Shown here piece by piece: positions 1 to 8,484 of a stretch of DNA of 10,363 nucleotides; positions within the stretch are counted from its first letter, which is position 1, and each line of letters opens with the position of its first letter. The notes below the pieces were generated by a model. The model was not told where the DNA came from and searched no databases. It saw nothing but the letters and a program-made list of their open reading frames with translations. The DNA comes from Sulfurihydrogenibium yellowstonense SS-5 (GTDB lineage: Bacteria > Aquificota > Aquificia > Aquificales > Hydrogenothermaceae): positions 1-10,363 of the forward strand of contig NZ_ABZS01000041.1 of assembly GCF_000173615.1 (NCBI RefSeq), given 5' to 3'. A program made the translations under genes and the position numbers.

Positions 1-6
1 TTTTCT

Positions 7-579
7 TTATTTTTCTAATAACTCTTTTGTAAAATGAAGTCCGGCTGTTGGAGATGCTACTGAGCCCTCTTTTTCTGCAAACACTGTTTGATAATAATCT
101 TTATCTTTCTCTTCATCTTCCCTTTCTATATAGGGTGGAAGTGGTATATGTCCATACTTTTCTAAATCAGATTTAATATCTTTACTATGTATTTTTACAA
201 TTGCTTTTTCATCATCTTTACTTAAAAATTCAACGTAAAAATCGTCTGATATTATTATTTTTTGATTCTTTTTTAGCCTTCTTACGTTTTTTATCAAAGC
301 TTCCCAAATGTTATCTTCAATAGGTCTAAGTAAAAAAACCTCAATGTTTGCGTTTGTTTTTTCTTTTTTACCAATCAATCTCGCAGGAATAACCTTTGTG
401 TTGTTTAAAACTAAGGTATCTCCCGGCTTTAAGTAATCAATAACATCTCTAAATATTCTATGTTCTATGGTTTTATCTTTTCTGTCTAAAACCATAAGCC
501 TGCAAGAGTCCCTTGGCTGGGCCGGATATTTTGCTATAAGCTCTTTTGGAAGATGGTAATCAAAATCTGAAAGTTTCAT
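7..579 (-). CDS. queA: S-adenosylmethionine:tRNA ribosyltransferase-isomerase QueA, N-terminal part, frame broken
   Basis: QueA transfers and isomerises the ribosyl group of S-adenosylmethionine onto preQ1 at tRNA position 34, giving epoxyqueuosine (family knowledge). The 190 residues match the QueA N-terminal half: the start MKLSDFDYHLPKELIA, LVLNNTKVIPARL (about 57-69), GHIPLPPYI (about 143-151) and the signature SVASPTAGLHFT near 174-185. QueA is usually about 340 residues, so this frame is only the first half. The TAA at 9-7 follows an A5 run (minus strand, 14-10). One more A there, or a -1 slip, would continue as E-K-I-K-K, which is what the family usually has after LLEK. The gene is therefore either frameshifted, affected by a base-calling error, or recoded; the rest lies outside the window. 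Its ATG overlaps the stop of the upstream DUF2905 gene (ATGA), indicating translational coupling. Confidence 0.9.
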   Translation of the reverse strand: MKLSDFDYHLPKELIAKYPAQPRDSCRLMVLDRKDKTIEHRIFRDVIDYLKPGDTLVLNNTKVIPARLIGKKEKTNANIEVFLLRPIEDNIWEALIKNVRRLKKNQKIIISDDFYVEFLSKDDEKAIVKIHSKDIKSDLEKYGHIPLPPYIEREDEEKDKDYYQTVFAEKEGSVASPTAGLHFTKELLEK

Positions 580-800
580 TTTGATAACTTGGAGATGAGA
601 GTTAAAATTAGCGTTAGCAAAATACTTAAAATTATAGAAGTCGTTAATGGAAAATAAAAGGTAAAGTTATCTCTTTTGATTAAGATATCTCCGGGTAATT
701 TACCTAAGCCAAGTGGTAGTTTTTCTATGAATAATAGAAGAATACCTATTAAGATTATAAAAAATCCTATAAAAATTAGAGATTTGCCTATGCTATCCAT
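576..800 (-). CDS. DUF2905 family small membrane protein
   Basis: This is a 74-residue protein with two hydrophobic segments (about residues 7-25 and 50-70) separated by a short polar loop. The loop carries the DUF2905 hallmarks GKLPGDI and N-F-T-FYFPLTTSI, so the family call is good, but the family has no established function. It is probably an inner-membrane protein. The start at 800 is preceded by AAGGAAG (minus strand, 814-808) at normal spacing. Its stop overlaps the queA ATG by four bases. In the other direction it begins only 22 bases after the tRNA-His 3' end, so all three are probably on one transcript. Confidence 0.85.
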   Translation of the reverse strand: MDSIGKSLIFIGFFIILIGILLLFIEKLPLGLGKLPGDILIKRDNFTFYFPLTTSIILSILLTLILTLISKLSK

Positions 801-822
801 TTGTTGGCTTCCTTAAAGTAAG

Positions 823-896
823 GGAGGATGACGGGACTTGAACCCGCGACCCCAAGGGCCACAACCTTGTGCTCTGCCGACTGAGCTACATCCTCC
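823..896 (-). tRNA. tRNA-His (anticodon GTG)
   Basis: On the minus strand the sequence folds as a full cloverleaf. The acceptor stem GAGGATG/CATCCTC is preceded by the extra G at position -1 (base 896), which pairs with C73 (base 823); this is the identity mark of tRNA-His. The D arm is GCTC...GAGC. The anticodon stem is CAAGG/CCTTG around the loop TTGTGGC, giving anticodon GTG. The T arm is GCGGG-TTCGAGT-CCCGT. The bases after C73 are CTT, so the 3' CCA is not encoded and must be added after transcription. G34 of this tRNA is a standard queuosine site, which gives meaning to the queA gene downstream on the same strand. Confidence 0.97.
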
Positions 897-897
897 A

Positions 898-927
898 TTG
901 AGAGATATATATTATAATATCTATCAT
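898..927 (+). promoter_or_regulatory. Possible kdsA promoter, overlapping the tRNA promoter
   Basis: TTGAGA (898-903) is 18 bases from TATCAT (922-927). A perfect TATAAT at 913-918 is also present but has no recognisable -35 partner. The signal occupies the same bases as the divergent tRNA-His promoter. The exact hexamers are uncertain. Confidence 0.4.
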
Positions 928-939
928 TAAATTTTGCAA
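911..939 (-). promoter_or_regulatory. Probable sigma-70-type promoter for tRNA-His, DUF2905 and queA
   Basis: Read on the minus strand, TTGCAA (939-934) lies exactly 17 bases from a perfect TATAAT (916-911). The expected start is near 904, about 8 bases before the mature tRNA 5' end. No other good promoter is visible between the tRNA and queA. Confidence 0.65.
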
Positions 940-942
940 TAA

Positions 943-1737
<795 letters not shown>

Positions 1738-2080
1738 GTATAAGAATTTTATTAAAGATGCTACTTTACCTGTCGCTCTGCAGCCGGTGAAAAATCTCAT
1801 AAATTTAATTCTCGCATTTCACCCTTTAAAAGAGAAGGTCTTTCAGACTAAAGTCTTCAGGATGACGAGAAAAAACAAGCCTACAAAAATTTTAGAATAC
1901 TATCATAACAGATTTAATCATTCTATCCATGAGCGAAAAATCCCATTTTTCACATTTCCGATTTTTCAAAAAACATTAAAGGAGGAAGTTTTTTATAGGC
2001 TACAGTTTGGCAAAAAAGCAAGAAATTTCCAGCCTAAAGTTTACGAAAAATCTAATTTTTATTTAAACTTCTTACAAAGT
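1738..2080. other. Region after kdsA without a trustworthy gene
   Basis: An open frame from ATG 1721 runs through this stretch into the lipoprotein gene. Its product here has no domain character, and it crosses a REP-like repeat pair (1771-1867), so I do not treat it as proven coding sequence. A perfect 7-bp hairpin (GAAAAAT, CCC, ATTTTTC) lies at 1935-1951. A strong Shine-Dalgarno sequence, AAAGGAGG, lies at about 1979-1985 with no ATG, GTG or TTG at workable distance in the lipoprotein frame. A 16-codon frame at 1929-1979 (ATG to TAA) has no ribosome binding site. The region looks like a repeat insertion plus decayed sequence. Confidence 0.5.
1771..1867 (+). repeat. REP/BIME-like repeat pair, copy 1 (A then B)
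   Basis: Half A (1771-1797) begins TGTCGCTCTG and contains CTGCAGCCGG, which is identical in all three copies. Half B (about 1837-1867) contains AGAC-TAAA-GTCT, flanked on the right by TC and AGGATGAC. The A start and B end are roughly inverse complements, so the unit looks like a short element with inverted ends. Compared with copy 2, the B inner stem has changed from GGAC/GTCC to AGAC/GTCT, keeping the pairing. Confidence 0.7.
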
Positions 2081-2968
2081 ACGTTAAAAATCTTTTTATT
2101 TATCCTTCTACTTACAACCTTTTCCTGTGGTGTTAAAGGAAATCCAAAACCACCTCCATCAATCACACCTAAGCCGGTAGAAGACTTAACTATAAAACAG
2201 TATGATGGAAAATTTTTAATCTACTTTAACTATAGCCCACTTTATACCGATGACAGACCAATGAAGGAGGATTTTAAATTTATCATTTATAAAAATTCAA
2301 AGAAATTTGACACAAACCTTTTTAAAGAAGATACTACATATTGGTTTTTTGACAGTGTAGAAAGTAAAGAAACCTGTTATCAAATCCAGGTAAAAACAAA
2401 ACATAAAGAAAGCACATTGTCAAAACCTGTTTGTATAGTTGGAAAAGCTATAAACATAGAAAAGCCAAAACCATTATCAATATCCATTGTTGAAGATGGA
2501 CTAAAATTAACTATCCCAGAAAATGGAACCTTTAACATTTACAAAGTAAAAGATGAATCTGACTTTTATCCAATACCTTACAAAAAAGTAGTAAAAGAAA
2601 AAGAATTTATAGATACAAACGTTGAGCTTGATAAAAGATACTGCTATTACTATACGGCTTTGATTGATGATGTAGAATCAGAAAAATCAGACACAGTTTG
2701 CAAAACATTTAAAGATATTTTCCCGCCACTTCCGCCGGAAAATGGTAAGTTGATTGTGGATAAAAATGAGGCTATAATAATATTTGAACCAAGTAAATCT
2801 AAGGATGTTGTAGGATATATCTTTTACAAAAATTCTAAAATAATCAACAATACTCCTATCAAAACATACTACTTTATTGATAATGATTATAAACCTGGAG
2901 ATGTTTATTATGTTGAAGCCGTAGATAAAGCAGGAAATAAAAGCCAAAAATTGGAGATAAAAGAATGA
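2081..2968 (+). CDS. Outer-membrane lipoprotein with fibronectin-III-like domains; start unresolved
   Basis: A lipoprotein signal, LKIFLFILLLTTFSC followed by GVKGNPKPPP, gives a lipidated Cys at codon 2126-2128. Gly at +2 suggests outer-membrane sorting. About 280 residues follow: three beta-rich segments resembling fibronectin type III modules, the clearest being the last (about 80 residues, from FPPLPPENG through GYIFYKNSK to VEAVDKAGNKS). Four further Cys residues could form disulfides in the periplasm. The function is unknown. The start is a problem: no ATG, GTG or TTG lies in frame near the signal peptide. The given start (2081) is an ACG codon where the signal would naturally begin. 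The ATG-opened frame actually runs from 1721 across a repeat, which would bury the signal about 120 residues inside the protein. Either the start codon was lost or an unusual one is used. Its stop overlaps the next gene (ATGA). Confidence 0.65.
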   Translation, partial: TLKIFLFILLLTTFSCGVKGNPKPPPSITPKPVEDLTIKQYDGKFLIYFNYSPLYTDDRPMKEDFKFIIYKNSKKFDTNLFKEDTTYWFFDSVESKETCYQIQVKTKHKESTLSKPVCIVGKAINIEKPKPLSISIVEDGLKLTIPENGTFNIYKVKDESDFYPIPYKKVVKEKEFIDTNVELDKRYCYYYTALIDDVESEKSDTVCKTFKDIFPPLPPENGKLIVDKNEAIIIFEPSKSKDVVGYIFYKNSKIINNTPIKTYYFIDNDYKPGDVYYVEAVDKAGNKSQKLEIKE

Positions 2969-4224
2969 AATTAAAAATAGAAAAAGTTGTTTACGGTGGA
3001 TACGGATTAGCTAAAGAAAACAATACAGTTTATTTTGTTCCTTACACTTTGCCGGGTGAAGAAGTTGAAATAGAAGTAGTAGAAGATAAAAAAGATTACA
3101 AGCTTGGAAGATTGGTTGATGTATTAAAACCATCTGAGTATAGAGTAAATCCAGCATGTGAATACTTTACAGCATGCGGCGGATGTGATTTTCAGCACAC
3201 GACTTACGAAAACCAGCTTTTATTGAAAAAAGAAATTTTAAAAGACCAGCTTCTAAGAATTGGAAAGATTGAAACAGAAATAGAAAAAATAATTCCATCA
3301 AAAGAGCCTTTTAGATACAGAAATAAAGCCCAATTAAAATTTGACGGAAAAAATCTTGGCTTTTACAAAAAAGATTCAAACGATTTAGTTAATGTAGATT
3401 ACTGTCTTTTGTTAAAAGAAGATATAGAAAAACTACTAAACCCATTAAAAAAATTTCTCATAAAGTATGCAATAATGCCTTCTAACATTCATATTTTCTC
3501 AAACACAAAAGAAGAAAAGCTGATTAGATTTGAATTTTTAGATGAAAGTCAGTTTTCAAACATCGTCTACGATATGAATATCTTTAGAGAAGAGATTGAT
3601 GGAAAAATCAAAGGAATAGGTTTTTATGCCAAACATAAAAGATATTCCTTACTTGGTGAGGATGTAGTCTTTGAAAACGTTGGAGATCATAAATTTAGAG
3701 TAAGTATGGACAGCTTTTTTCAGGTAAATGTATATCAGATAAAAAATCTGATTGACGAAGTAGTAAGTGAAATTAAAGACGAAGGTTTTAAAAAAATGGT
3801 AGATTTTTACTGTGGAGTTGGAACTTTAACAATACCAGCATCAAAGTATGTAAAAGAAGCTCTTGGAATAGAAAGCAACGAAGAAGCTGTAAAAGATGCA
3901 AAGGCAAACATAAAACATAACAAATTAAAAAATGTTAAATTTTTAAAAGCTCAAACAGAAAAAGGCTTAAAGTATGCAAAAGACTTTCTGCCAGAAGCAG
4001 TAATTTTTGACCCGCCCCGTAGCGGCTTAAACAGAAAAATAGTAAACGAAATTTCACAAATCCAAACAGTTAGAAAAATTATTTACGTTTCCTGCGACCC
4101 GTCAACTTTATCAAGAGACTTGAGACAGTTTTTAGAAAATGGATTTAGGTTAAAAAAAGTTAAATTAATAGACATGTTCCCCCAAACCTATCATATTGAG
4201 AGTATAAGCGTATTGGAAAGATAG
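2965..4224 (+). CDS. rlmD: 23S rRNA (uracil-5-)-methyltransferase, RlmD/RumA type
   Basis: The enzyme methylates C5 of a 23S rRNA uridine (U1939 for E. coli RlmD) with S-adenosylmethionine. Its 419 residues start with a TRAM RNA-binding domain (about 1-56). A 4Fe-4S set of the RumA spacing follows: Cys65, Cys71, Cys74 (C-x5-C-x2-C) and Cys147. The SAM-binding motif DFYCGVGT is at 280-287 and FDPPRSGL at 348-355. The catalytic Cys377 lies in YVSCDPSTLSRDL, and Glu411 of HIES is the expected general base. All key residues are present. The family includes RlmC, RlmCD and TrmA relatives, so the exact uridine is inferred. The ATG overlaps the lipoprotein stop, and GGAG at 2954-2957 serves as the ribosome binding site. 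Confidence 0.9.
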   Translation: MKLKIEKVVYGGYGLAKENNTVYFVPYTLPGEEVEIEVVEDKKDYKLGRLVDVLKPSEYRVNPACEYFTACGGCDFQHTTYENQLLLKKEILKDQLLRIGKIETEIEKIIPSKEPFRYRNKAQLKFDGKNLGFYKKDSNDLVNVDYCLLLKEDIEKLLNPLKKFLIKYAIMPSNIHIFSNTKEEKLIRFEFLDESQFSNIVYDMNIFREEIDGKIKGIGFYAKHKRYSLLGEDVVFENVGDHKFRVSMDSFFQVNVYQIKNLIDEVVSEIKDEGFKKMVDFYCGVGTLTIPASKYVKEALGIESNEEAVKDAKANIKHNKLKNVKFLKAQTEKGLKYAKDFLPEAVIFDPPRSGLNRKIVNEISQIQTVRKIIYVSCDPSTLSRDLRQFLENGFRLKKVKLIDMFPQTYHIESISVLER

Positions 4225-4263
4225 AGAGAATAATAAAAATCATAATAATTATTTAAAAAGCTT

Positions 4264-4307
4264 TATAATATTTATTCATTCAAAGAAGATTTTTATTTAA
4301 AAAGGAG
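4264..4307 (+). promoter_or_regulatory. ilvB promoter -10 and ribosome binding site
   Basis: A perfect TATAAT at 4264-4269 is followed by AAAGGAG at 4301-4307, eight bases before the ilvB ATG. No convincing -35 is seen. The leader would be only about 40 bases, which leaves no room for a leader peptide, T-box or attenuator of the classic ilv type. Confidence 0.5.
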
Positions 4308-4315
4308 TTTCTGTC

Positions 4316-6064
4316 ATGACTAAAGAAAAAAGAGGAGCAGATATAGTAGTTGATGTTTTAATAAAAGAAGGTGTTGATACTGTTTTTGGTTTACCCGGTG
4401 GAGCAATAATGGAAGTTTACGATGCACTATTTGATGCTCCATTTAGAAACGTACTGACAAGACATGAGCAGGCTGCATGCCATATGGCTGATGGATATGC
4501 AAGAGCAACAGGAAAAGTAGGAGTAGTTATAGCCACGTCAGGACCGGGAGCCACAAACCTTGTTACAGGATTGGCTACTGCATACATGGATTCAATTCCG
4601 CTTGTTGCAATAACAGGCCAGGTTCCAAGACACTATATAGGAACTGATGCATTTCAAGAAGCAGACGTTATAGGCATCACAAGACCAATCACAAAGCATA
4701 ACTTCTTAGTAACTGATATAAAAGATTTACCCCTTATTTTAAGACAGGCATTTTATATAGCAAGAACCGGAAGACCCGGACCTGTTTTAGTTGATATCCC
4801 AAAAGACATAACTCAGCAAAAAACAACTTACAAAATGCCAACAGACGAAGAAGTTAGAGAATCTTTACCCGGATACAACCCACATACAGAAGGAAACCCG
4901 GTTCAGATAAAAAAAGCTGCAGAACTGATTAGAAAAGCAACAAGACCGGTGTTATACGTTGGTGGTGGCGCCATTCTTTCAGATGCTGCAGAAGAAATCT
5001 ATAAATTGGCACACTTAGCCCAAATACCGGTTACTACAACAAATATGGGCAAAGGAGCATTTCCGGAAACTGACCCTCTTTCATTACACATGCTTGGAAT
5101 GCATGGAACATATTACGCAAACATGGCTGTTTATCATAGCGATTTACTTATAGCTGTAGGAGCAAGATTTGACGACAGAGTTACAGGAAAGATAAATGAA
5201 TTTGCACCGGAGGCTAAAATCATCCATATTGATATAGACCCGGCATCTATTAGTAAAACCATAACAGTTGACGTTCCAATCGTTGGTGATGTTAAGAATG
5301 TTTTAAGAAAGCTTATTAAAGAGTTAGAAGAAAAACCCGTTGAATGGATCGCAGCAAGAGAGCAATGGCTTAAACAGATTAACGAATGGAAAGAAAAGCA
5401 TCCATTAAATTACAGAAAGTCTGATAAAATAATTAAGCCTCAGGCGGTAATAGAAGAGATATACAATATAACTAATGGAGAGGCTATAATCTCTGCCGGC
5501 GTAGGACAGCATCAAATGTGGGCTGCAATGTTTTATAAATATAAATATCCAAGACAATTTTTAAACTCTGGCGGTCTTGGAACAATGGGGTTTGGTTTTC
5601 CGGCTGCTGTTGGAGCTAAAATAGGAAGACCGGATAAAACAGTATTTGCCATAGAAGGCGATGGCTCATTCATAATGAACGTCCAAGACTTAGCAACAGC
5701 TGTTCAGTATAGAGTTCCGGTAAAAATAGCCATAATAAACAATGGATTTCTTGGAATGGTAAGACAGTGGCAACAATTTTTCTACGATAGCAGGTATGCA
5801 AGCGTATGTTTGTCTGTTCAGCCAGATTTTGTAAAATTGGCAGAAAGCTTTGGTGCTGTAGGTCTTAGAGCAACAAAACCATCAGAAGTAAGGGAAGTAT
5901 TATTAAAAGCTATGGAAATAAACGATAGACCTGTTTTAATGGATTTTGTGGTTGATAGGGAAGAGAATGTTTTACCAATGGTGCCAGCAGGAAAAAGCTA
6001 CAGAGAAATGATATTGACACCTAAGCAAAAAGGCGAAGCAGAAACTATGTACTTAGTGGGGTAA
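4316..6064 (+). CDS. ilvB: Acetolactate synthase (acetohydroxyacid synthase) large catalytic subunit
   Basis: The enzyme joins two pyruvates to 2-acetolactate, or pyruvate and 2-oxobutyrate to 2-aceto-2-hydroxybutyrate, as the first common step of valine, leucine and isoleucine synthesis. It uses ThDP, Mg2+ and FAD. The 582 residues have normal family length and order. The ThDP-activating Glu51 lies in [18 protein letters not shown], and [11 protein letters not shown] is at 75-85. The FAD-region motif RFDDRVTGK is at 284-292. The ThDP/Mg motif GDG-SF (448-452) runs to NN (475-476). Trp485 in MVRQWQ and Pro104 in [15 protein letters not shown] are conserved sites that, in other species, affect herbicide binding. 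ilvN follows after three bases, so the two subunits are made together. Confidence 0.97.
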   Translation: MTKEKRGADIVVDVLIKEGVDTVFGLPGGAIMEVYDALFDAPFRNVLTRHEQAACHMADGYARATGKVGVVIATSGPGATNLVTGLATAYMDSIPLVAITGQVPRHYIGTDAFQEADVIGITRPITKHNFLVTDIKDLPLILRQAFYIARTGRPGPVLVDIPKDITQQKTTYKMPTDEEVRESLPGYNPHTEGNPVQIKKAAELIRKATRPVLYVGGGAILSDAAEEIYKLAHLAQIPVTTTNMGKGAFPETDPLSLHMLGMHGTYYANMAVYHSDLLIAVGARFDDRVTGKINEFAPEAKIIHIDIDPASISKTITVDVPIVGDVKNVLRKLIKELEEKPVEWIAAREQWLKQINEWKEKHPLNYRKSDKIIKPQAVIEEIYNITNGEAIISAGVGQHQMWAAMFYKYKYPRQFLNSGGLGTMGFGFPAAVGAKIGRPDKTVFAIEGDGSFIMNVQDLATAVQYRVPVKIAIINNGFLGMVRQWQQFFYDSRYASVCLSVQPDFVKLAESFGAVGLRATKPSEVREVLLKAMEINDRPVLMDFVVDREENVLPMVPAGKSYREMILTPKQKGEAETMYLVG

Positions 6065-6067
6065 AAA

Positions 6068-6631
6068 ATGAGCGATATTAAAGTTTTAAAAGTTAGACCA
6101 GAGCCAGAAAAAGTAATAAGAAAACATATCATCACCGTAAAAGTTCAGCATAACTTTGGCGTTTTAGCAAGGATAACCGGACTTTTTGCCGGCAGAGGCT
6201 ATAATATAGAAAGCTTAACTGTAGGCAGAACCCATGAGCCAGACATTGCAAGAATTACAATAGTAGTAGAAGGTGATGAAAGAGTAATAGAACAGATCAT
6301 AAAACAACTTAGAAGGCTGATAGAAACGCTAAAAGTAAAAGATATTACAGATTTACCGCACATAGAAAGAGAGCTTGCACTGATAAAGATATACACTGCT
6401 GACGACAGAACGAGAGATGAAATAATGAGGCTTGTCTCAATTTTTAGAGCAAAAGTTGTAGATGTATCAACAGATAGCTACACAGTAGAAATTACAGGAG
6501 ATAATGAGAAGATAGAAGCTTTTATTAATCTTATTAAACCTTTTGGCGTTAAAGAAATGGCAAGAACCGGAACGCTTGCCATGGTTAGAGAGTCTGCTAA
6601 CATAAAGATGGAAAAGGGAGATAAAGAGTAA
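6068..6631 (+). CDS. ilvN: Acetolactate synthase small regulatory subunit
   Basis: The small subunit activates IlvB and carries valine feedback inhibition. Residues about 20-95 form the ACT domain, with the effector-site signature HNFGVLARITGLFAGRGYN (including Asn29) and IESLTVGRT. Residues about 98-175 form the C-terminal domain of the small subunit (LPHIERELALIKI, then VSTDSYTVEITG). At 187 residues it is somewhat longer than E. coli IlvH, owing to about 19 extra N-terminal residues. It sits three bases after ilvB, with GGGGT as a weak ribosome binding site, so its translation is probably coupled. Confidence 0.96.
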   Translation: MSDIKVLKVRPEPEKVIRKHIITVKVQHNFGVLARITGLFAGRGYNIESLTVGRTHEPDIARITIVVEGDERVIEQIIKQLRRLIETLKVKDITDLPHIERELALIKIYTADDRTRDEIMRLVSIFRAKVVDVSTDSYTVEITGDNEKIEAFINLIKPFGVKEMARTGTLAMVRESANIKMEKGDKE

Positions 6632-7234
6632 ATGAAAGCTTTTAATATTTTTTTAGTTTTAAGCTTAGCCACTATTTCTTTTGCTCAAGAGATAGGTATA
6701 GCTAAAACAAGCGTAGAAAATTTACCAGAAGGCTATGGTGAGGTTTTTACACAATTCTTATCTCAAAACTTAGAATCTTCTGAAGCTGTACAAAAAGGGA
6801 AAGATTATCTTTTTACAATCTACCCATCTATAAGCTGGGAAGGAAAAGCTTACAACATATGTTTCAAAACATATAAAGTAAACAGTCTTTACTCTTCTCA
6901 ATGTATAACTGTCAATTATGCAGAAGATATATACGATAGACTTAAAACTTTGTCTAATTCAGAATTCTTTAGATTAAAAAATCTAAAACAGCAGCAGGTT
7001 TCTGTTAAAGTAAAATTGGATAAACCTGTAAATTATGATAAAGTTAAAATTACATCTCTAAGAGGTGATAGCTTAACAAGGTATGTTTCTGTAGTAAAAA
7101 ACGGAAAAAGTGATTTAGACTTAGGAAATGCATCTTTAAACTTAAATATCGTGGTCTTGCCCGAAGAAGGAGCTGAAAAGCTCTTTAAAAGCTTATTAGA
7201 AAATAAAAAAGTTGAATCGTTAGTATTAGAATAA
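6632..7234 (+). CDS. Exported protein of unknown function inside the ilv operon
   Basis: I do not recognise this 200-residue protein. It has a clear Sec signal peptide (MKAFNIFLVLSLATISFA, probable cleavage after Ala18) and no lipobox, so the mature form is periplasmic or secreted. It has two Cys residues (77 and 91) 14 apart, which could form a disulfide. The pattern of hydrophobic stretches in residues 35-107 (VFTQFLSQNL, then DYLFTIYPSI, then AEDIYDRLKTLS) is faintly like CsgG/LpoB/TolB-N folds, but this is weak. The ATG abuts the ilvN stop, and AAGGGAG lies about 11 bases before it, so it is transcribed with ilvBN. Its stop lies within the left copy of the 17-bp direct repeat (7230-7246). 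Nothing in the sequence ties it to branched-chain amino acid synthesis. Confidence 0.8.
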   Translation: MKAFNIFLVLSLATISFAQEIGIAKTSVENLPEGYGEVFTQFLSQNLESSEAVQKGKDYLFTIYPSISWEGKAYNICFKTYKVNSLYSSQCITVNYAEDIYDRLKTLSNSEFFRLKNLKQQQVSVKVKLDKPVNYDKVKITSLRGDSLTRYVSVVKNGKSDLDLGNASLNLNIVVLPEEGAEKLFKSLLENKKVESLVLE

Positions 7235-7246
7235 CGTATAATATAC
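7230..7246 (+). repeat. 17-bp direct repeat, left copy (contains TATAAT)
   Basis: The sequence aataacgtataatatac is identical to 7425-7441. This copy includes the stop codon of the upstream gene (7232-7234) and a perfect -10 hexamer at 7237-7242. TTGAAT at 7212-7217 could be the ancestral -35, with a rather long 19-base spacer. Confidence 0.9.
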
Positions 7247-7424
7247 CTTGGGTGAGAAATTAGCGGTTTTTTATAAAACTAAAAAAGTGATCCTTCGGAC
7301 TAAAGTCCTCAGGATGATGGGGAAAGGTTGAATGATAAGCATTAAAGGAAGGATAACCTTGGATGTCATTCTGCAGCCGGCGAAGAATCTTATACTTTTA
7401 TTAAATTTCTCACTCAACTTAAAT
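7247..7424. mobile_element. MITE-like non-coding element between the exported-protein gene and ilvC
   Basis: These 178 bases lie between two perfect 17-bp direct repeats. Near each end are inverted repeats TTGGGTGAGAAATT (7248-7261) and, on the opposite strand, TTGAGTGAGAAATT (7417-7404), which match at 13 of 14 bases. Inside are REP half B (7289-7319), an inner inverted pair AAGGTT (7324-7329)/AACCTT (7355-7360), and REP half A (7364-7390). The whole is therefore one long imperfect palindrome. No transposase or credible open frame is present. The right inverted repeat is seven bases short of the direct repeat, so the ends are not perfectly symmetrical. I infer a miniature transposable element; a composite of recombined REP sequences is the alternative. 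Confidence 0.65.
7289..7390 (+). repeat. REP/BIME-like repeat pair, copy 2 (B then A)
   Basis: Half B folds into a hairpin with inner arms GGAC/GTCC, a symmetric TC/TC internal loop and outer arms ATCCT/AGGAT, all Watson-Crick. Half A (7364-7390) carries TGTCATTCTG, CAGCCGG and CGAAGAATCT. Here B precedes A, opposite to copies 1 and 3. Confidence 0.75.
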
Positions 7425-7441
7425 AATAACGTATAATATAC
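7425..7441 (+). promoter_or_regulatory. 17-bp direct repeat, right copy; probable ilvC -10
   Basis: This is the second perfect copy of aataacgtataatatac. TATAAT at 7432-7437 would start a transcript near 7444, about 20 bases before the ilvC ATG. No good -35 is seen in the element sequence just upstream. AGGAGGAAG (7455-7463) is the strong ilvC ribosome binding site. Confidence 0.55.
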
Positions 7442-7456
7442 AGAAAAAATTTATAG

Positions 7457-8464
<1,008 letters not shown>

Positions 8465-8484
8465 AAATTAACAGGATTTAAGAA

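Noticed and set aside
1929..1979. 16-codon open frame after kdsA (MSEKSHFSHFRFFKKH)
   Set aside because: It has no ribosome binding site and no family resemblance, and lies in apparently decayed sequence near a repeat.
2687..2947. 86-codon minus-strand open frame in the lipoprotein gene
   Set aside because: It is antisense to the fibronectin-III-like domain, with no recognisable content or ribosome binding site.
4225..4315. Leader-peptide attenuator, T-box or riboswitch before ilvB
   Set aside because: The predicted leader is only about 40 bases and has no Ile/Leu/Val-rich peptide, T-box sequence or terminator hairpin.
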